Shown here piece after piece: positions 1 through 7,629 of a stretch of DNA of 64,000 nucleotides. Numbering within the stretch: position 1 is the stretch's first letter; the number at the start of each line of letters is the position of its first letter. The notes beneath the pieces were generated by a model, which was given only the letters and a program-made list of their open reading frames with translations, was not told the origin of the DNA and did not search any database. This DNA comes from an uncultured Roseateles sp. (GTDB taxonomy: Bacteria > Pseudomonadota > Gammaproteobacteria > Burkholderiales > Burkholderiaceae_C): assembly GCF_913777145.1 (NCBI RefSeq), contig NZ_CAJYPS010000023.1, forward strand, positions 248,001 through 312,000, in the 5' to 3' direction. The position numbers were made by a program, and so were the translations under genes.

Positions 1-947
1 TCGAGGACGTGCAGCCGCTGGGCCTGCAGGCCACCGCACAGCGCATCCGCGAACTGGGCGTGGACCTGCTGATCGACCTCAAGGGCCACACCAGCGGCAG
101 CCGCCTGGCCGTGCTGGGCTACCGGCCCGCCCCCCTGCAGGCCACCTGGCTGGGCTTTCCCGGCACCACCGGCCTGGACGGCGTGGACTACCTGATCGGC
201 GACCGCTTCGTGACCCCGCTGGAACACCAGCCCTGGTACAGCGAACGCATCGCGCAGCTGCCGCACAGCTACCAGCCCAACGACGGCCACCGCCCACGCG
301 GGCCGGCACCCGCCCGCGCGGCGCTGGGCCTGCCCGAGGACGCGGTGGTGCTGCTGAGCGCCAACCAGGTCTACAAGCTCAACCCGCCGCTGTTCGATGC
401 CTGGATGGAGATCCTGCGGCGCGTGCCGCAGGCCGTGCTGTGGCAGCTGAGCGGCAGCGATGACGCCAATGCCGCGCTGCGCCGTGAGGCCCAACAGCGT
501 GGCGTGGCGCCCGAGCGGCTGCTCTTCATGCCGGCCGCCGGGCTGCAGGAGCACGCGCTGCGCCTGGGCGCGGCCGACCTGGCGCTGGACAGCTGGCCCT
601 GCAACGGCCACACCACCACCAGCGATACGCTGTGGGCCGCCGTGCCGGTGGTGAGCCTGCTGGGCGAGAGCTTTGCCGGCCGGGTGTCGGCCAGCCTGCT
701 GGACGCGGTGGGCCTGCCCGAGCTGGTCTGCGCCGACACGGCCGCCTACGTGGACACCGCCTGCCGACTGGCGGGCGACGCGGCCGAGCGTGCCGCGCTG
801 CGCCAGCAGTTGCTGCAGGCGCGCGACCGGGCGCCGCTGTTCGACGCGGCCGGCTTCGCCAGCGATCTGGAAGCGCTGTGGGAGCGCATGTGGGCCCGCC
901 ATGAGGCCGGGCTGACGCCGCAGGCGCTGGCCGCGTCAGCCCGGTAG
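1..947 (+). CDS. SPINDLY/OGT-type O-linked glycosyltransferase, C-terminal part (5' end outside window)
   Basis: The reading frame is open from the first base, so the true start lies upstream; the GTG at 9 is only the first start-like codon. About 314 residues are visible. They match the C-terminal catalytic half of the Glyco_transf_41 (O-GlcNAc transferase/SPINDLY) family: a DLKGHT stretch near the start, a WLGFPGTTG motif, SYQPND, an SANQVYKLNPPLF stretch, and CNGHTTTSDTLW near the end, which contacts the nucleotide sugar in this family. Such enzymes move a sugar from a nucleotide donor to Ser/Thr of proteins. Any N-terminal TPR repeats would be off the window. Its last 12 bases overlap the end of a convergent paralogue. 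Lying 4.4 kb from three flagellin genes, it could glycosylate flagellin, but that is inference. Confidence 0.8.
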   Translation, partial: EDVQPLGLQATAQRIRELGVDLLIDLKGHTSGSRLAVLGYRPAPLQATWLGFPGTTGLDGVDYLIGDRFVTPLEHQPWYSERIAQLPHSYQPNDGHRPRGPAPARAALGLPEDAVVLLSANQVYKLNPPLFDAWMEILRRVPQAVLWQLSGSDDANAALRREAQQRGVAPERLLFMPAAGLQEHALRLGAADLALDSWPCNGHTTTSDTLWAAVPVVSLLGESFAGRVSASLLDAVGLPELVCADTAAYVDTACRLAGDAAERAALRQQLLQARDRAPLFDAAGFASDLEALWERMWARHEAGLTPQALAASAR

Positions 948-3026
948 CGCGGGGACGACCAGATCACGTGGCGGCTCGCCCGCCAGCCGCGCCTGGTGCG
1001 CCAACTGGTAGGCCTGCTCCAGATGCCGCGTGAAGCGGGGGGTATCGAATAGCGCCGAGGCCTCGCGCGCGGCGAGCCGTTGCCGCACCGCCTGCAACAG
1101 GCCGGGTTCGGTGGCCAGGCGCACGGCCAGGTCGATGTAGCTGCGCGTGTCGCCCGTTACCAGCTCCGGCAGGCCCACCGCCTGCAGCAGGCTGGCCGCC
1201 ATGCGCGCCGGGAAGGAGCGGCCGGCCTGCGTCAGCACCGGGAGGCCCATCCACAGCGCATCGCTGGCCGTGGTGCCGGCGTTGTAGGGCAGCGTGTCCA
1301 GGAAGACATCGGCTGCCGCCAGCCTGGCCAGGTAGTCCTCACGCCGCGTGCGCCGGGCAAAGACCAGGCGCGTGGGGTCCAGCCCGGCGGCCTGCGCGTG
1401 GGCCCGCAGGTTGACCGCGGCCTGCTCGTCCTCCTCCAGCACCCACAGCACGCTGCCGGGCACGGCCTGCAGGATCTGTACCCAGGCCGCGAACCGGGTG
1501 GGGTTGATCTTGCAGGGGTTGTTGAAGCAGCAGTAGACAAAGCCATCGAGCGGCAGGCCCAGCGCAGCACGGTCGCCGGGCCGGGGCCGCGGCCGGCGGC
1601 GGTCGTTGGCCTGATAGCTGGGCAGATAGACGATGCGCTCGTCGTAGGCGTCACGCTCGTCGGCGGGAATCAGGGTCGCATCCGCCAGCAGGTAGTCATA
1701 GACCGGCGAGCCGGCCGTCCCCAGCGTGCCCAGGTATTGCATCTGCACCGGCGCGGCGCGCCAGGCGAGGATGCCGCCGCGCGCGCCATCGGTCAGGCCG
1801 GTCAGGTCCACCGCGATGTCCACGCCCAGACCGCGGGCGAAGTCGGCCAGTTGGGCATCGGTCAGGTGGGCGATGTCGTGGAACTGGTCAAAGGCAGCGC
1901 GCAGGCGCCGCTGCATGGGGTCGTCGCCGGCCTGGCCGTAATTCAACGCGATGACTTCAAAACGGGAGCGGTCGTGCAGCTCGAACACCTCGGCCATCAG
2001 GAAGGCGACCGGGTGGGATTTGAAGTCGCGCGACAGATAGGCCAGGCGGATGCGGTCGCCCGGCGGCCGCTGGGCCTGCCAGCCGCACCGGGGTGCAAAA
2101 CTGTGCTGCGCCCAGACGCGCGCCGCCTGCAGCTGCGCGACCGGATCGTCCAGCAGGCATTGCAGCGCCAGCGGCTGTATGGCCTTGCGCCCCTCGGCCA
2201 CGGCCTGACGCAGCCCGGTCAGCCGCGCCTCCAGGCCCACCCAGCGATAAAGGTGCATGGCCGCGTAAAGCGTCAGACCGGCCATCCAGTCGGCGCCGGG
2301 TTGCAGCTGCTCCGCACGCTCCAGGTCCTGCAAGGCCGCCGGGAAGCGGCGCATCAGCAGGTGCAGATTGCCGCGGTTGTTCAGCGCCTCGACAGAGTCG
2401 GGGCGCAGCCGCAGGGCCCGGTCGTAGGCGGCCAGCGCCTCGCCGGGGCGGTGCAGCTGCTTCAGCGCGATGCCCTGCAGATTCAGCGCATCGGCCGAAT
2501 CCGGCAATGCCTGCAGCTCGGCCAGCGCCTCGGCGCAACGGCCTGTCTTCAGCAGCACGCGGGCGTGCTCGACACGGTAGTCGGACTGCTCGGGCTGGAG
2601 CTGAATGGCCCGCTCCAGCGCTGCCAGCGCCGCTCCCCAGGCATGCAGGCCCTGGTGCGCCAGCGCCAGCGCGTGATGGGTGGGCGCGTGGTCGGGCCGC
2701 ATGCCAAGGGCGCGCTCGAATGCCCTCAGTGCCTCCGGCAGGCGCCCCAGTTCGGTCAGTGCCACGCCCCAGTTGTAGAACGGCGGTGCGGCCGGCGGCT
2801 TCAGCCGGCAGCGCGCGGCATAGCAACGCTCGGCACGCGCCCAGTGGCCCGCCGCCGCCAGCAGATTGCCCAGCCGCAGCCAGGGCTCGGGCTCGGCCGG
2901 GAACCGGGCGACCGCCTGACTCAGGCAGGCCTCGGCCTCCAGGGTCTGCCCGGCCGCCTGACATGCAGCCGCACGCTGCAGCAGCGCAGCGCTGGCTGCC
3001 GCGGCCCCGGTGCGCAGCGCCTTCAT
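936..3026 (-). CDS. TPR-repeat SPINDLY/OGT-type O-linked glycosyltransferase
   Basis: A complete 696-residue protein starting at an ATG. Roughly residues 10-260 form tandem TPR helices (repeated patterns such as ALAAYDRALRLRPDSVEALNN). The C-terminal half, from about residue 325, is a Glyco_transf_41 catalytic domain: LAYLSRDFKSHPV, VDLTGLTDGAR, YLGTLGTAGSP, SYQANDRR, FNNPCKINPTRFAAW, and YNAGTTASDALWMGLP. The architecture matches bacterial O-GlcNAc-transferase-like proteins, which glycosylate Ser/Thr using a nucleotide sugar. It is a divergent paralogue of the partial gene on the other strand, whose 3' end it overlaps by 12 bp. It lies just downstream of flhC (15 bp gap), so it may be read through from flhDC. 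The target is not evident from sequence; flagellin is the obvious candidate from neighbourhood. Confidence 0.85.
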   Translation of the reverse strand: MKALRTGAAAASAALLQRAAACQAAGQTLEAEACLSQAVARFPAEPEPWLRLGNLLAAAGHWARAERCYAARCRLKPPAAPPFYNWGVALTELGRLPEALRAFERALGMRPDHAPTHHALALAHQGLHAWGAALAALERAIQLQPEQSDYRVEHARVLLKTGRCAEALAELQALPDSADALNLQGIALKQLHRPGEALAAYDRALRLRPDSVEALNNRGNLHLLMRRFPAALQDLERAEQLQPGADWMAGLTLYAAMHLYRWVGLEARLTGLRQAVAEGRKAIQPLALQCLLDDPVAQLQAARVWAQHSFAPRCGWQAQRPPGDRIRLAYLSRDFKSHPVAFLMAEVFELHDRSRFEVIALNYGQAGDDPMQRRLRAAFDQFHDIAHLTDAQLADFARGLGVDIAVDLTGLTDGARGGILAWRAAPVQMQYLGTLGTAGSPVYDYLLADATLIPADERDAYDERIVYLPSYQANDRRRPRPRPGDRAALGLPLDGFVYCCFNNPCKINPTRFAAWVQILQAVPGSVLWVLEEDEQAAVNLRAHAQAAGLDPTRLVFARRTRREDYLARLAAADVFLDTLPYNAGTTASDALWMGLPVLTQAGRSFPARMAASLLQAVGLPELVTGDTRSYIDLAVRLATEPGLLQAVRQRLAAREASALFDTPRFTRHLEQAYQLAHQARLAGEPPRDLVVPALPG

Positions 3027-3041
3027 GCCGCGCCCGAACGC

Positions 3042-3578
3042 TCAGTGCATCTGGATGGAACCCTGCGCGCGGCCCTTGCCGGCGCGGGCCGGCGGGTTGC
3101 ACAGGCCGCAGATGAAGTGGCGCGAAATTTCGTGCGGGTGGGTCACGAAGCCGCCGCCGCACTTGGAGCAGCGGGTCAGCGTCAGCATGCCGTTGTCCAC
3201 GAACTTCACCAGGCGCCAGGCGCGGGTCACCGACAGCATGGCCTCCAGGCCCTGGGCCTGGGTTTCCTCCAGGTAGAGGCGGTAGGCCTTGATGATGGTG
3301 TCGATCTCGTCCATCTCCGAGGCCTTGTTCAGGTACTCGTGGATGTTGAGGAACAGGCTGGCGTGAATGTTGGGCTGCCAGGTCATGAACCAGTCGGTCG
3401 AGAACGGCAGCTGGCCCTTGGACGGCGAGCGGCCCGAGACTTCCTTGTACAGGCGCAGCAGGCGCTCGTAGGACAGGTCGGTCTCGGACTCCAGCACCTG
3501 CAGCCGCGCGCCCAGGTGGATGAGCTGGATGGCCCGGTCGATCTGCTTGGCTTCGGTGAGGATGCTTTTGACGCGCAT
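3042..3578 (-). CDS. flhC: Flagellar transcriptional activator FlhC
   Basis: A 178-residue FlhC, the zinc-containing partner of FlhD in the FlhD4C2 master activator of class II flagellar promoters. Four cysteines that would bind zinc sit at C137/C140 (CSKC) and C157/C160 (CGLC), as in the family. I chose the ATG at 3578 (MRVKSILTEA), not the in-frame TTG six codons upstream, because the family begins near this point and a GCGAGAA stretch precedes it. It lies downstream of flhD on the same strand with about 158 bp between them. That gap is larger than usual for an operon, but no terminator is visible in it. Confidence 0.95.
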   Translation of the reverse strand: MRVKSILTEAKQIDRAIQLIHLGARLQVLESETDLSYERLLRLYKEVSGRSPSKGQLPFSTDWFMTWQPNIHASLFLNIHEYLNKASEMDEIDTIIKAYRLYLEETQAQGLEAMLSVTRAWRLVKFVDNGMLTLTRCSKCGGGFVTHPHEISRHFICGLCNPPARAGKGRAQGSIQMH

Positions 3579-3736
3579 GGTGTTCTCGCTACGCAAGTGG
3601 TGTGTTCAACGGCGGGACGGCGCCGGGCCGCTCCCAAGCCGGCCCCGCAGCGGACGTCGGAGCGGGTCAATCCCGCGACGGTCCGCACCCCCTCGGGGGG
3701 TGGTTCGGCGTACCCGCCGAACCGGGGGCCTCAAGT

Positions 3737-4057
3737 TCAGGCGTGCTCGTGCTTGCCCGCCATCAGGATGGAGGCATGCAGACGGTTCACGCTGTCGCTG
3801 GCACCGGGCTTGGCATGGCTGGTCAGCAGGCCCCACACCAGGTCGTCGCTCATGCGGAAGGCGCACAGCAGCGTGTTGCCGGAGGCGATCTTCATGATCT
3901 GAGCCGGGCTCAGCGTCGCGATCAGCGTGGCGGTCTCGTCGCTGACCCCCAGGCGGTACAGCGCCTGCTCACGGTCGGCGCGGATCAGCGACTGGGCCAG
4001 CATCAGATAGGACAGGTTGGCTTCACGAATCTCGGCAAGCATTTGGTCGGCATTCAT
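3737..4057 (-). CDS. flhD: Flagellar transcriptional activator FlhD
   Basis: A 106-residue FlhD, the usual family length. The recognisable core runs from EIREANLSYLMLAQSLI through the predicted helix-turn-helix-like part. With FlhC it forms the heterohexamer that, with sigma-70 RNA polymerase, turns on class II flagellar genes. It is first in the leftward flhDC unit. About 220 bp separate it from the 3' end of the TPR gene upstream, and that space must hold its promoter. No canonical -35/-10 pair is convincing there, which fits the complex regulation of flhDC in other species. Confidence 0.95.
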   Translation of the reverse strand: MNADQMLAEIREANLSYLMLAQSLIRADREQALYRLGVSDETATLIATLSPAQIMKIASGNTLLCAFRMSDDLVWGLLTSHAKPGASDSVNRLHASILMAGKHEHA

Positions 4058-4276
4058 GGCGGCGTCCGTTTCAGTGTGTGAGGCGAGGGTTCAACGTGAA
4101 ACGGATTGTGTTGACCGCGTTAATCCACCGATATCAGGCCCTGTCGGTGTGCACTGTCACCGGCGCAGGAAGGGCTTGTCAGGCAAATTCCTACAGCCGC
4201 GTCGGCCTCCCACAAGCGACCAGCCCCGCCGGCTCGCACCGGCGGGGCTGGTTTTGCGGAGCCAGGTCTGCGGGTC
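4058..4276. other. Intergenic region: flhDC control region and leader
   Basis: No gene is seen in these 219 bp between flhD and the 3' end of the TPR gene. The region should hold the flhDC promoter and leader. A long perfect hairpin occupies 4220-4251 and is listed separately. I found no sigma-28 or sigma-54 promoter pattern and no clear sigma-70 pair. Confidence 0.5.
4220..4255 (+). terminator. Perfect 13-bp hairpin with a T-run on the plus side
   Basis: CCAGCCCCGCCGG (4220-4232) and its exact complement (4239-4251) flank the 6-base loop CTCGCA, followed by TTTT at 4252-4255. It has the form of an intrinsic terminator for plus-strand transcription, but the adjacent genes on both sides are read leftward. 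For the leftward TPR gene, which ends at 4277, the hairpin has no downstream U-run. Confidence 0.55.
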
Positions 4277-4747
4277 TCAGCGGGCGTCGCGCGCCTTCAG
4301 CAGACGCTTGAGCTCGATCATCGCGACCGGCAGCAGCTCCGGCGCCTCGGCCTGCAGGCTGGCGCGCGCCGCACCATCGGTGAGTTCGGACAGCACGCCG
4401 ATGGCGTGATCTTCCTGACCCTGGCCCGACAGCGCAAAACCCAGCGTGTAGAGACTGGGGCCGTGCTGGGTGCAGAGCTTGAGCGCACGCTGTGCATAGG
4501 CAGCCGCATGGGCCAGCCGGCCGGCTGCCAGCAGCAGCGCCGCCATGTCGGACAGCAGCTCGTGGCTCATGGGCTCATCCTGCAGCGCGTCGTACAGCAG
4601 GCCCAGTCCCTGGCCCAGGTTGCCGCGCGCAGCCTCGGCGAAGGCCGCATTGCGCGCCTTGGCCAGCAGCACCGCCGGATCATTGGCGGGCAGCGTCACC
4701 GGGCGGTGGGCGGAATTGGCGCGGCGGGTGGTCGACAGGGCTGGCAT
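4277..4747 (-). CDS. TPR-repeat protein under sigma-28 control
   Basis: A 156-residue protein of unknown exact role. Residues about 25-135 carry TPR-like helical pairs (NAAFAEAARGNLGQGLGLLY, LSDMAALLLAAGRLAHAAAY, HGPSLYTLGFALSGQGQEDH), suggesting a protein-protein adaptor. The frame is open further upstream to 5095. The ATG at 4747 is chosen because a near-perfect sigma-28 promoter lies at 4774-4800, placing transcription start about 20 bp upstream, and because the upstream residues look random and Arg/Pro rich. Late (class III) flagellar expression is therefore likely. It could serve flagellin glycosylation, secretion or motility; none of these is shown by the sequence. Confidence 0.75.
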   Translation of the reverse strand: MPALSTTRRANSAHRPVTLPANDPAVLLAKARNAAFAEAARGNLGQGLGLLYDALQDEPMSHELLSDMAALLLAAGRLAHAAAYAQRALKLCTQHGPSLYTLGFALSGQGQEDHAIGVLSELTDGAARASLQAEAPELLPVAMIELKRLLKARDAR

Positions 4748-4773
4748 CGCAGGGCTCCACAGTCCGGCTCGCG

Positions 4774-4800
4774 ATATCGGCCGGGATGGGCGGAACTTTA
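4774..4800 (-). promoter_or_regulatory. Sigma-28 (FliA) promoter of the TPR gene
   Basis: On the minus strand it reads TAAAGTTC, 11 bases, then GCCGATAT. The consensus is TAAAGTTT-N11-GCCGATAA, so each box has a single mismatch. The predicted start is about 20 bp upstream of the ATG at 4747. Confidence 0.85.
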
Positions 4801-5361
4801 GGAAGAGCGCCACCCCGCCATCCAAGGAATAGCACGGTGCCAGCCCCGTTACTCCGACGACGTCGCAGCGCGGCGCGGCCGAAAACAAGCAGGAGACCCC
4901 ACGCCACCTCGGGGTCTCGCGCTTCCAACCTTCACTTGAACAGGATTCGCCCGACCCAGATCCCCCGATAAGCCCTGGCGCCCGCCCTCGCTTGCGCCGG
5001 ACCGACCGCCCCGCCCTTCCCGATGCGCTTTCCGGCCGGGCGGTCGATCCGAGAAACAAGACCTTGGCAGTGGTGTTATTCAAAAGATCACACACCTTGA
5101 CAAAAGCGGCTCAAGAAACTTCTTGCGCCGTCCGATAGCCATTCCAACGGCGCCGGAAACGGCACGTGGTCCGGCTGGAAGGCCGAGGTGGTGTGGCCCG
5201 GGTTTGCGCCCGGGGCACGGGCTTCAGCGGTTGTCTGGCGTCGGGCGTCACCGCCTGGGCCGCCGCATGGCGACCTGGCGCGGTTTGCACAGTACTCCCC
5301 CGGGAGTCCTGGGTTCGCGTCCGGCCCTGCCGGGAATGTTCAAGCTGAAAGGAAGCGCATC
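4801..5361. other. Divergent intergenic region and structured leader of the first flagellin gene
   Basis: No convincing gene is present. From the left it holds a perfect 8-bp hairpin (4893-4900 with 4911-4918), an AT-richer patch near 5080-5130 containing a candidate sigma-28 promoter (5112-5138), and then a roughly 215-base very GC-rich leader. That leader has several short self-complementary stretches (for example CCCGGG repeated around 5198-5216) before a good ribosome binding site (AAAGGAA at 5348-5354) at the flagellin start. Confidence 0.5.
5112..5138 (+). promoter_or_regulatory. Candidate sigma-28 promoter of the first flagellin gene
   Basis: TCAAG at 5111-5115 is followed, with 15 bases after CAAG, by TCCGATAG at 5131-5138; the consensus is TAAA-N15-GCCGATAA. 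The -10 core CCGATA is intact and the -35 is a TCAAG type, as at fliD and fliS. A 6-2-6 inverted repeat (CAAGAA-AC-TTCTTG, 5112-5125) overlaps the -35. It is weaker than the other sigma-28 sites here. Confidence 0.55.
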
Positions 5362-6225
5362 ATGGCCTCTGTCATCAATACCAACTTGCTGTCGCTGAAC
5401 GCACAGCGCAATACGTCCGCCTCCCAGGCCTCGCTGTCGCTTGCGGTGCAGCGACTGTCCTCGGGTCTGCGCGTCAACTCCGCCAAGGACGACGCCGCCG
5501 GCCTGGCCATCTCCGAGCGCCTGAGCGCCCAGGTGCGCGGCTCCAACGTCGCGATCCGCAATGCCAACGACGGCATCTCGCTGGCCCAGACCGCCGACGG
5601 CGCGCTGGGCAAGGTCGGCGACAACCTGCAGCGCATGCGCGAACTGGCGGTCCAGGCCCGCAACGCCACCAACACCAGCGCCGACAAGGACTCGCTGGAC
5701 AAGGAGTTCGGCGAGCTGGCCAAGGAAATCCAGCGCGTGCTGGGCGGCACCACCTTCAACGGCCGCACCGTGCTGGCGACCGACTCGGGCACCCAGACCT
5801 TCCAGGTCGGCGCCAACACCACCAGCAATGACCGCGTGGACGTCGTCACCAGCAACATGACGACCGACACGACCATCACCGCTGTGGCCGGCACCGACAA
5901 CACGGGCGCCGGTCGCGCGGTGATCGACAACACGGCCACCGGCACCACCATCGACGGCGTGATCACCAGCATCGACAGCGCCATCGACACGGTGAACAGC
6001 CAGCGCGCCGTGCTGGGTGCATCGCAGAACCGCCTGGATGCGGTGATCTCCAACCTGCAGATCTCGGTGGAAAACCAGAGTGCCGCCAAGAGTCGCATCA
6101 CGGATGCCGACTACGCGCAGGAGACCGCCAACCTCAGCCGAGCCAGCATCCTCCAACAGGCGGGGAATGCCATGATCGCTCAAGCGAATCAGGTTCCCAA
6201 CCAAGTCCTGTCTTTGCTTCGATGA
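5362..6225 (+). CDS. fliC: Flagellin (first of three tandem copies)
   Basis: A 287-residue flagellin. Residues 1-140 form the conserved N-terminal D0/D1 helices (INTNLLSLNAQRN, QRLSSGLRVNSAKDDAAGLA) and the last ~90 residues the C-terminal D1/D0 (QRAVLGASQNRLDAVISNL, ending VLSLLR). Only about 60 Ser/Thr-rich residues lie between them, so the outer D2/D3 domains are missing. The ATG at 5362 is chosen over upstream in-frame codons for the conserved N-terminus and the AAAGGAA ribosome site. It is secreted through the flagellar export apparatus and forms the filament. Thr-rich segments such as TTDTTITAVAGTDNTG could be O-glycosylation targets. It is followed by a perfect hairpin at 6230-6251. 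Confidence 0.95.
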   Translation: MASVINTNLLSLNAQRNTSASQASLSLAVQRLSSGLRVNSAKDDAAGLAISERLSAQVRGSNVAIRNANDGISLAQTADGALGKVGDNLQRMRELAVQARNATNTSADKDSLDKEFGELAKEIQRVLGGTTFNGRTVLATDSGTQTFQVGANTTSNDRVDVVTSNMTTDTTITAVAGTDNTGAGRAVIDNTATGTTIDGVITSIDSAIDTVNSQRAVLGASQNRLDAVISNLQISVENQSAAKSRITDADYAQETANLSRASILQQAGNAMIAQANQVPNQVLSLLR

Positions 6226-6229
6226 CCCC

Positions 6230-6251
6230 GGGCCAGCTCCACAGCTGGCCC
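6230..6251 (+). terminator. Hairpin after the first flagellin gene
   Basis: A 9-bp perfect stem GGGCCAGCT (6230-6238) and AGCTGGCCC (6243-6251) with loop CCAC begins five bases after the stop codon. There is no T-run, so it may be a weak terminator or an mRNA-stabilising 3' end. Confidence 0.5.
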
Positions 6252-6545
6252 TGAGTGAGCCGTCCACTCCGAAGACGAGCGATCTCATCCCGCCAGCGCA
6301 AGCACCGTAACGCCATCCGCCTCGGCGGGTGGCGCTCCTGGCGAGAAAAAGATTTAAGTCAATCCAGACGACGACGATAACCAGTCCAACGGGTTCGCGA
6401 TTCATTCGCGGTCCGCGTGGTCCGGTTGGCCGGCCCTGGGCGCGCGATGCCCAGGCAGGACACGGACGCTGCCGCCACCAGGCGGCAACCTGTCAGCGCC
6501 GCCACCGGCTTCATACCGGACAAATCGTCACGAAAGGATTGAGCA
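6252..6545 (+). other. Intergenic region with promoter and leader of the second flagellin gene
   Basis: About 290 bp without a gene. It contains the sigma-28 promoter at 6354-6380 and then a leader of about 160 bases that ends with an AAAGGA ribosome binding site just before the ATG at 6546. Confidence 0.5.
6354..6380 (+). promoter_or_regulatory. Sigma-28 (FliA) promoter of the second flagellin gene
   Basis: TTAAGTCA (6354-6361), 11 bases, then GACGATAA (6373-6380). The -10 matches GCCGATAA in 7 of 8 positions and the spacing is exact. Confidence 0.8.
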
Positions 6546-7415
6546 ATGCCGCAGATCATCAACACCAACATCGCGTCCCTGAATGCCCAGCGGGCTACCG
6601 CGATGACGCAGAACTCGCTGTCGGTCTCCATGCAGCGCCTGTCCTCGGGTCTGCGCGTCAACTCGGCCAAGGACGATGCCGCCGGCCTGTCCATCGCCGA
6701 GCGCATGAGTGCCCAGGTGCGCGGCTCGACCGTGGCCATCCGCAACGCCAATGACGGCATCTCGCTGGCCCAGACCGCCGACGGCGCACTGGCCAAGGTG
6801 GGCGATTCGCTGCAGCGCATGCGTGAGCTGGCGGTGCAGTCGCGCAACGCCACCAACACCAGCGCCGACAAGGACTCGCTGGACAAGGAATTCGGCGAAC
6901 TGGCCAAGGAAATCCAGCGCGTGCTGGGCGGCACCACCTTCAACGGCAAGGCCATCCTGGCCTCGGCCTCGGGCACCCAGACCTTCCAGGTCGGCGCCAA
7001 CGTCACCAGCAACGATCGCATCGACATCGTGACGACGGACCTCACACAAGACACCTCCATCACCGTGGTCGCCGGCACCGACAACACCGGCGCCACCCGA
7101 GCGGTCATCGACAACACCGCCGATGGCGCTGCCATCGACACGGTCATCACCAACATCGATACCGCGCTCGACACGGTCAACGGCCAGCGCGCGGTGCTCG
7201 GCGCCTCGCAGAACCGCTTCGACGCGGTGATCTCCAACCTGCAGATCTCGGTGGAGAACCAGAGCGCCGCCAAGAGTCGCATCATGGACGCGGACTACGC
7301 GACGGAAACCGCCAACCTCAGTCGCGCGCAGATCCTGCAGCAGGCCGGCAACACCATGGTGGCCCAGGCCAACCAGATGCCCCAGCAGGTGCTGGCCCTG
7401 CTGCGCGGCGGCTGA
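6546..7415 (+). CDS. fliC: Flagellin (second of three tandem copies)
   Basis: A 289-residue flagellin starting MPQIINTNIASLNAQRA. N- and C-terminal D0/D1 domains are almost identical to those of its neighbours (for example SADKDSLDKEFGELAKEIQR, the FQVGAN turn, NLQISVENQSAAKSRI). The short middle (about residues 150-215) differs most, including a TTDLTQDTSITVVAGTDNTG segment. An AAAGGA ribosome site precedes the ATG. It has its own strong sigma-28 promoter upstream and an intrinsic terminator downstream, so it is probably a separate transcription unit. It lacks the surface D2/D3 domains, so filaments made from it should be thin and smooth, with variation confined to the small middle segment. 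Confidence 0.95.
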   Translation: MPQIINTNIASLNAQRATAMTQNSLSVSMQRLSSGLRVNSAKDDAAGLSIAERMSAQVRGSTVAIRNANDGISLAQTADGALAKVGDSLQRMRELAVQSRNATNTSADKDSLDKEFGELAKEIQRVLGGTTFNGKAILASASGTQTFQVGANVTSNDRIDIVTTDLTQDTSITVVAGTDNTGATRAVIDNTADGAAIDTVITNIDTALDTVNGQRAVLGASQNRFDAVISNLQISVENQSAAKSRIMDADYATETANLSRAQILQQAGNTMVAQANQMPQQVLALLRGG

Positions 7416-7451
7416 TCCCCTCCCCACCAAGCGGCCGCCGGGCCGCCCGCC

Positions 7452-7499
7452 AAGGCTCCACGCCGCCCCGCCAGGGGGTGGCGCGGAGCCTTTTCTTTT
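7452..7499 (+). terminator. Intrinsic terminator of the second flagellin gene
   Basis: AAGGCTCC (7452-7459) pairs with GGAGCCTT (7485-7492), with inner CGCC/GGCG pairing. It is followed by a T-rich run (TTTTCTTTT, 7491-7499). Confidence 0.85.
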
Positions 7500-7629
7500 G
7501 GGCGTGGTTTAACCCCTTGTTCGGGCTTTAGACAAACGGGCGCACTTCCAGAATCCGGCCTGAGGACAGTCACTTATGACGTCCACCGCGACTTCCGACG
7601 GCAGATCGCCGACCAGCAGGAGTGCCCCT

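Noticed and set aside
1080..3902. Very long open frame (about 940 codons) on the plus strand opposite the OGT, flhC and flhD genes
   Set aside because: It is antisense to three well-supported genes, its translation is low complexity (Gln/Arg/Gly/Val), and long antisense frames are common in GC-rich DNA. Similar frames opposite fliF, cheA, alaS and the malonate genes were rejected for the same reason.
4964..4971. CCCGATAA as a sigma-28 -10 box
   Set aside because: No TAAA or TCAAG-like -35 element lies at the required 11-base spacing.
4748..5095. In-frame upstream extension of the TPR protein
   Set aside because: The sigma-28 promoter at 4774-4800 lies within it, the extra residues look random, and the ATG at 4747 is well placed for that promoter.
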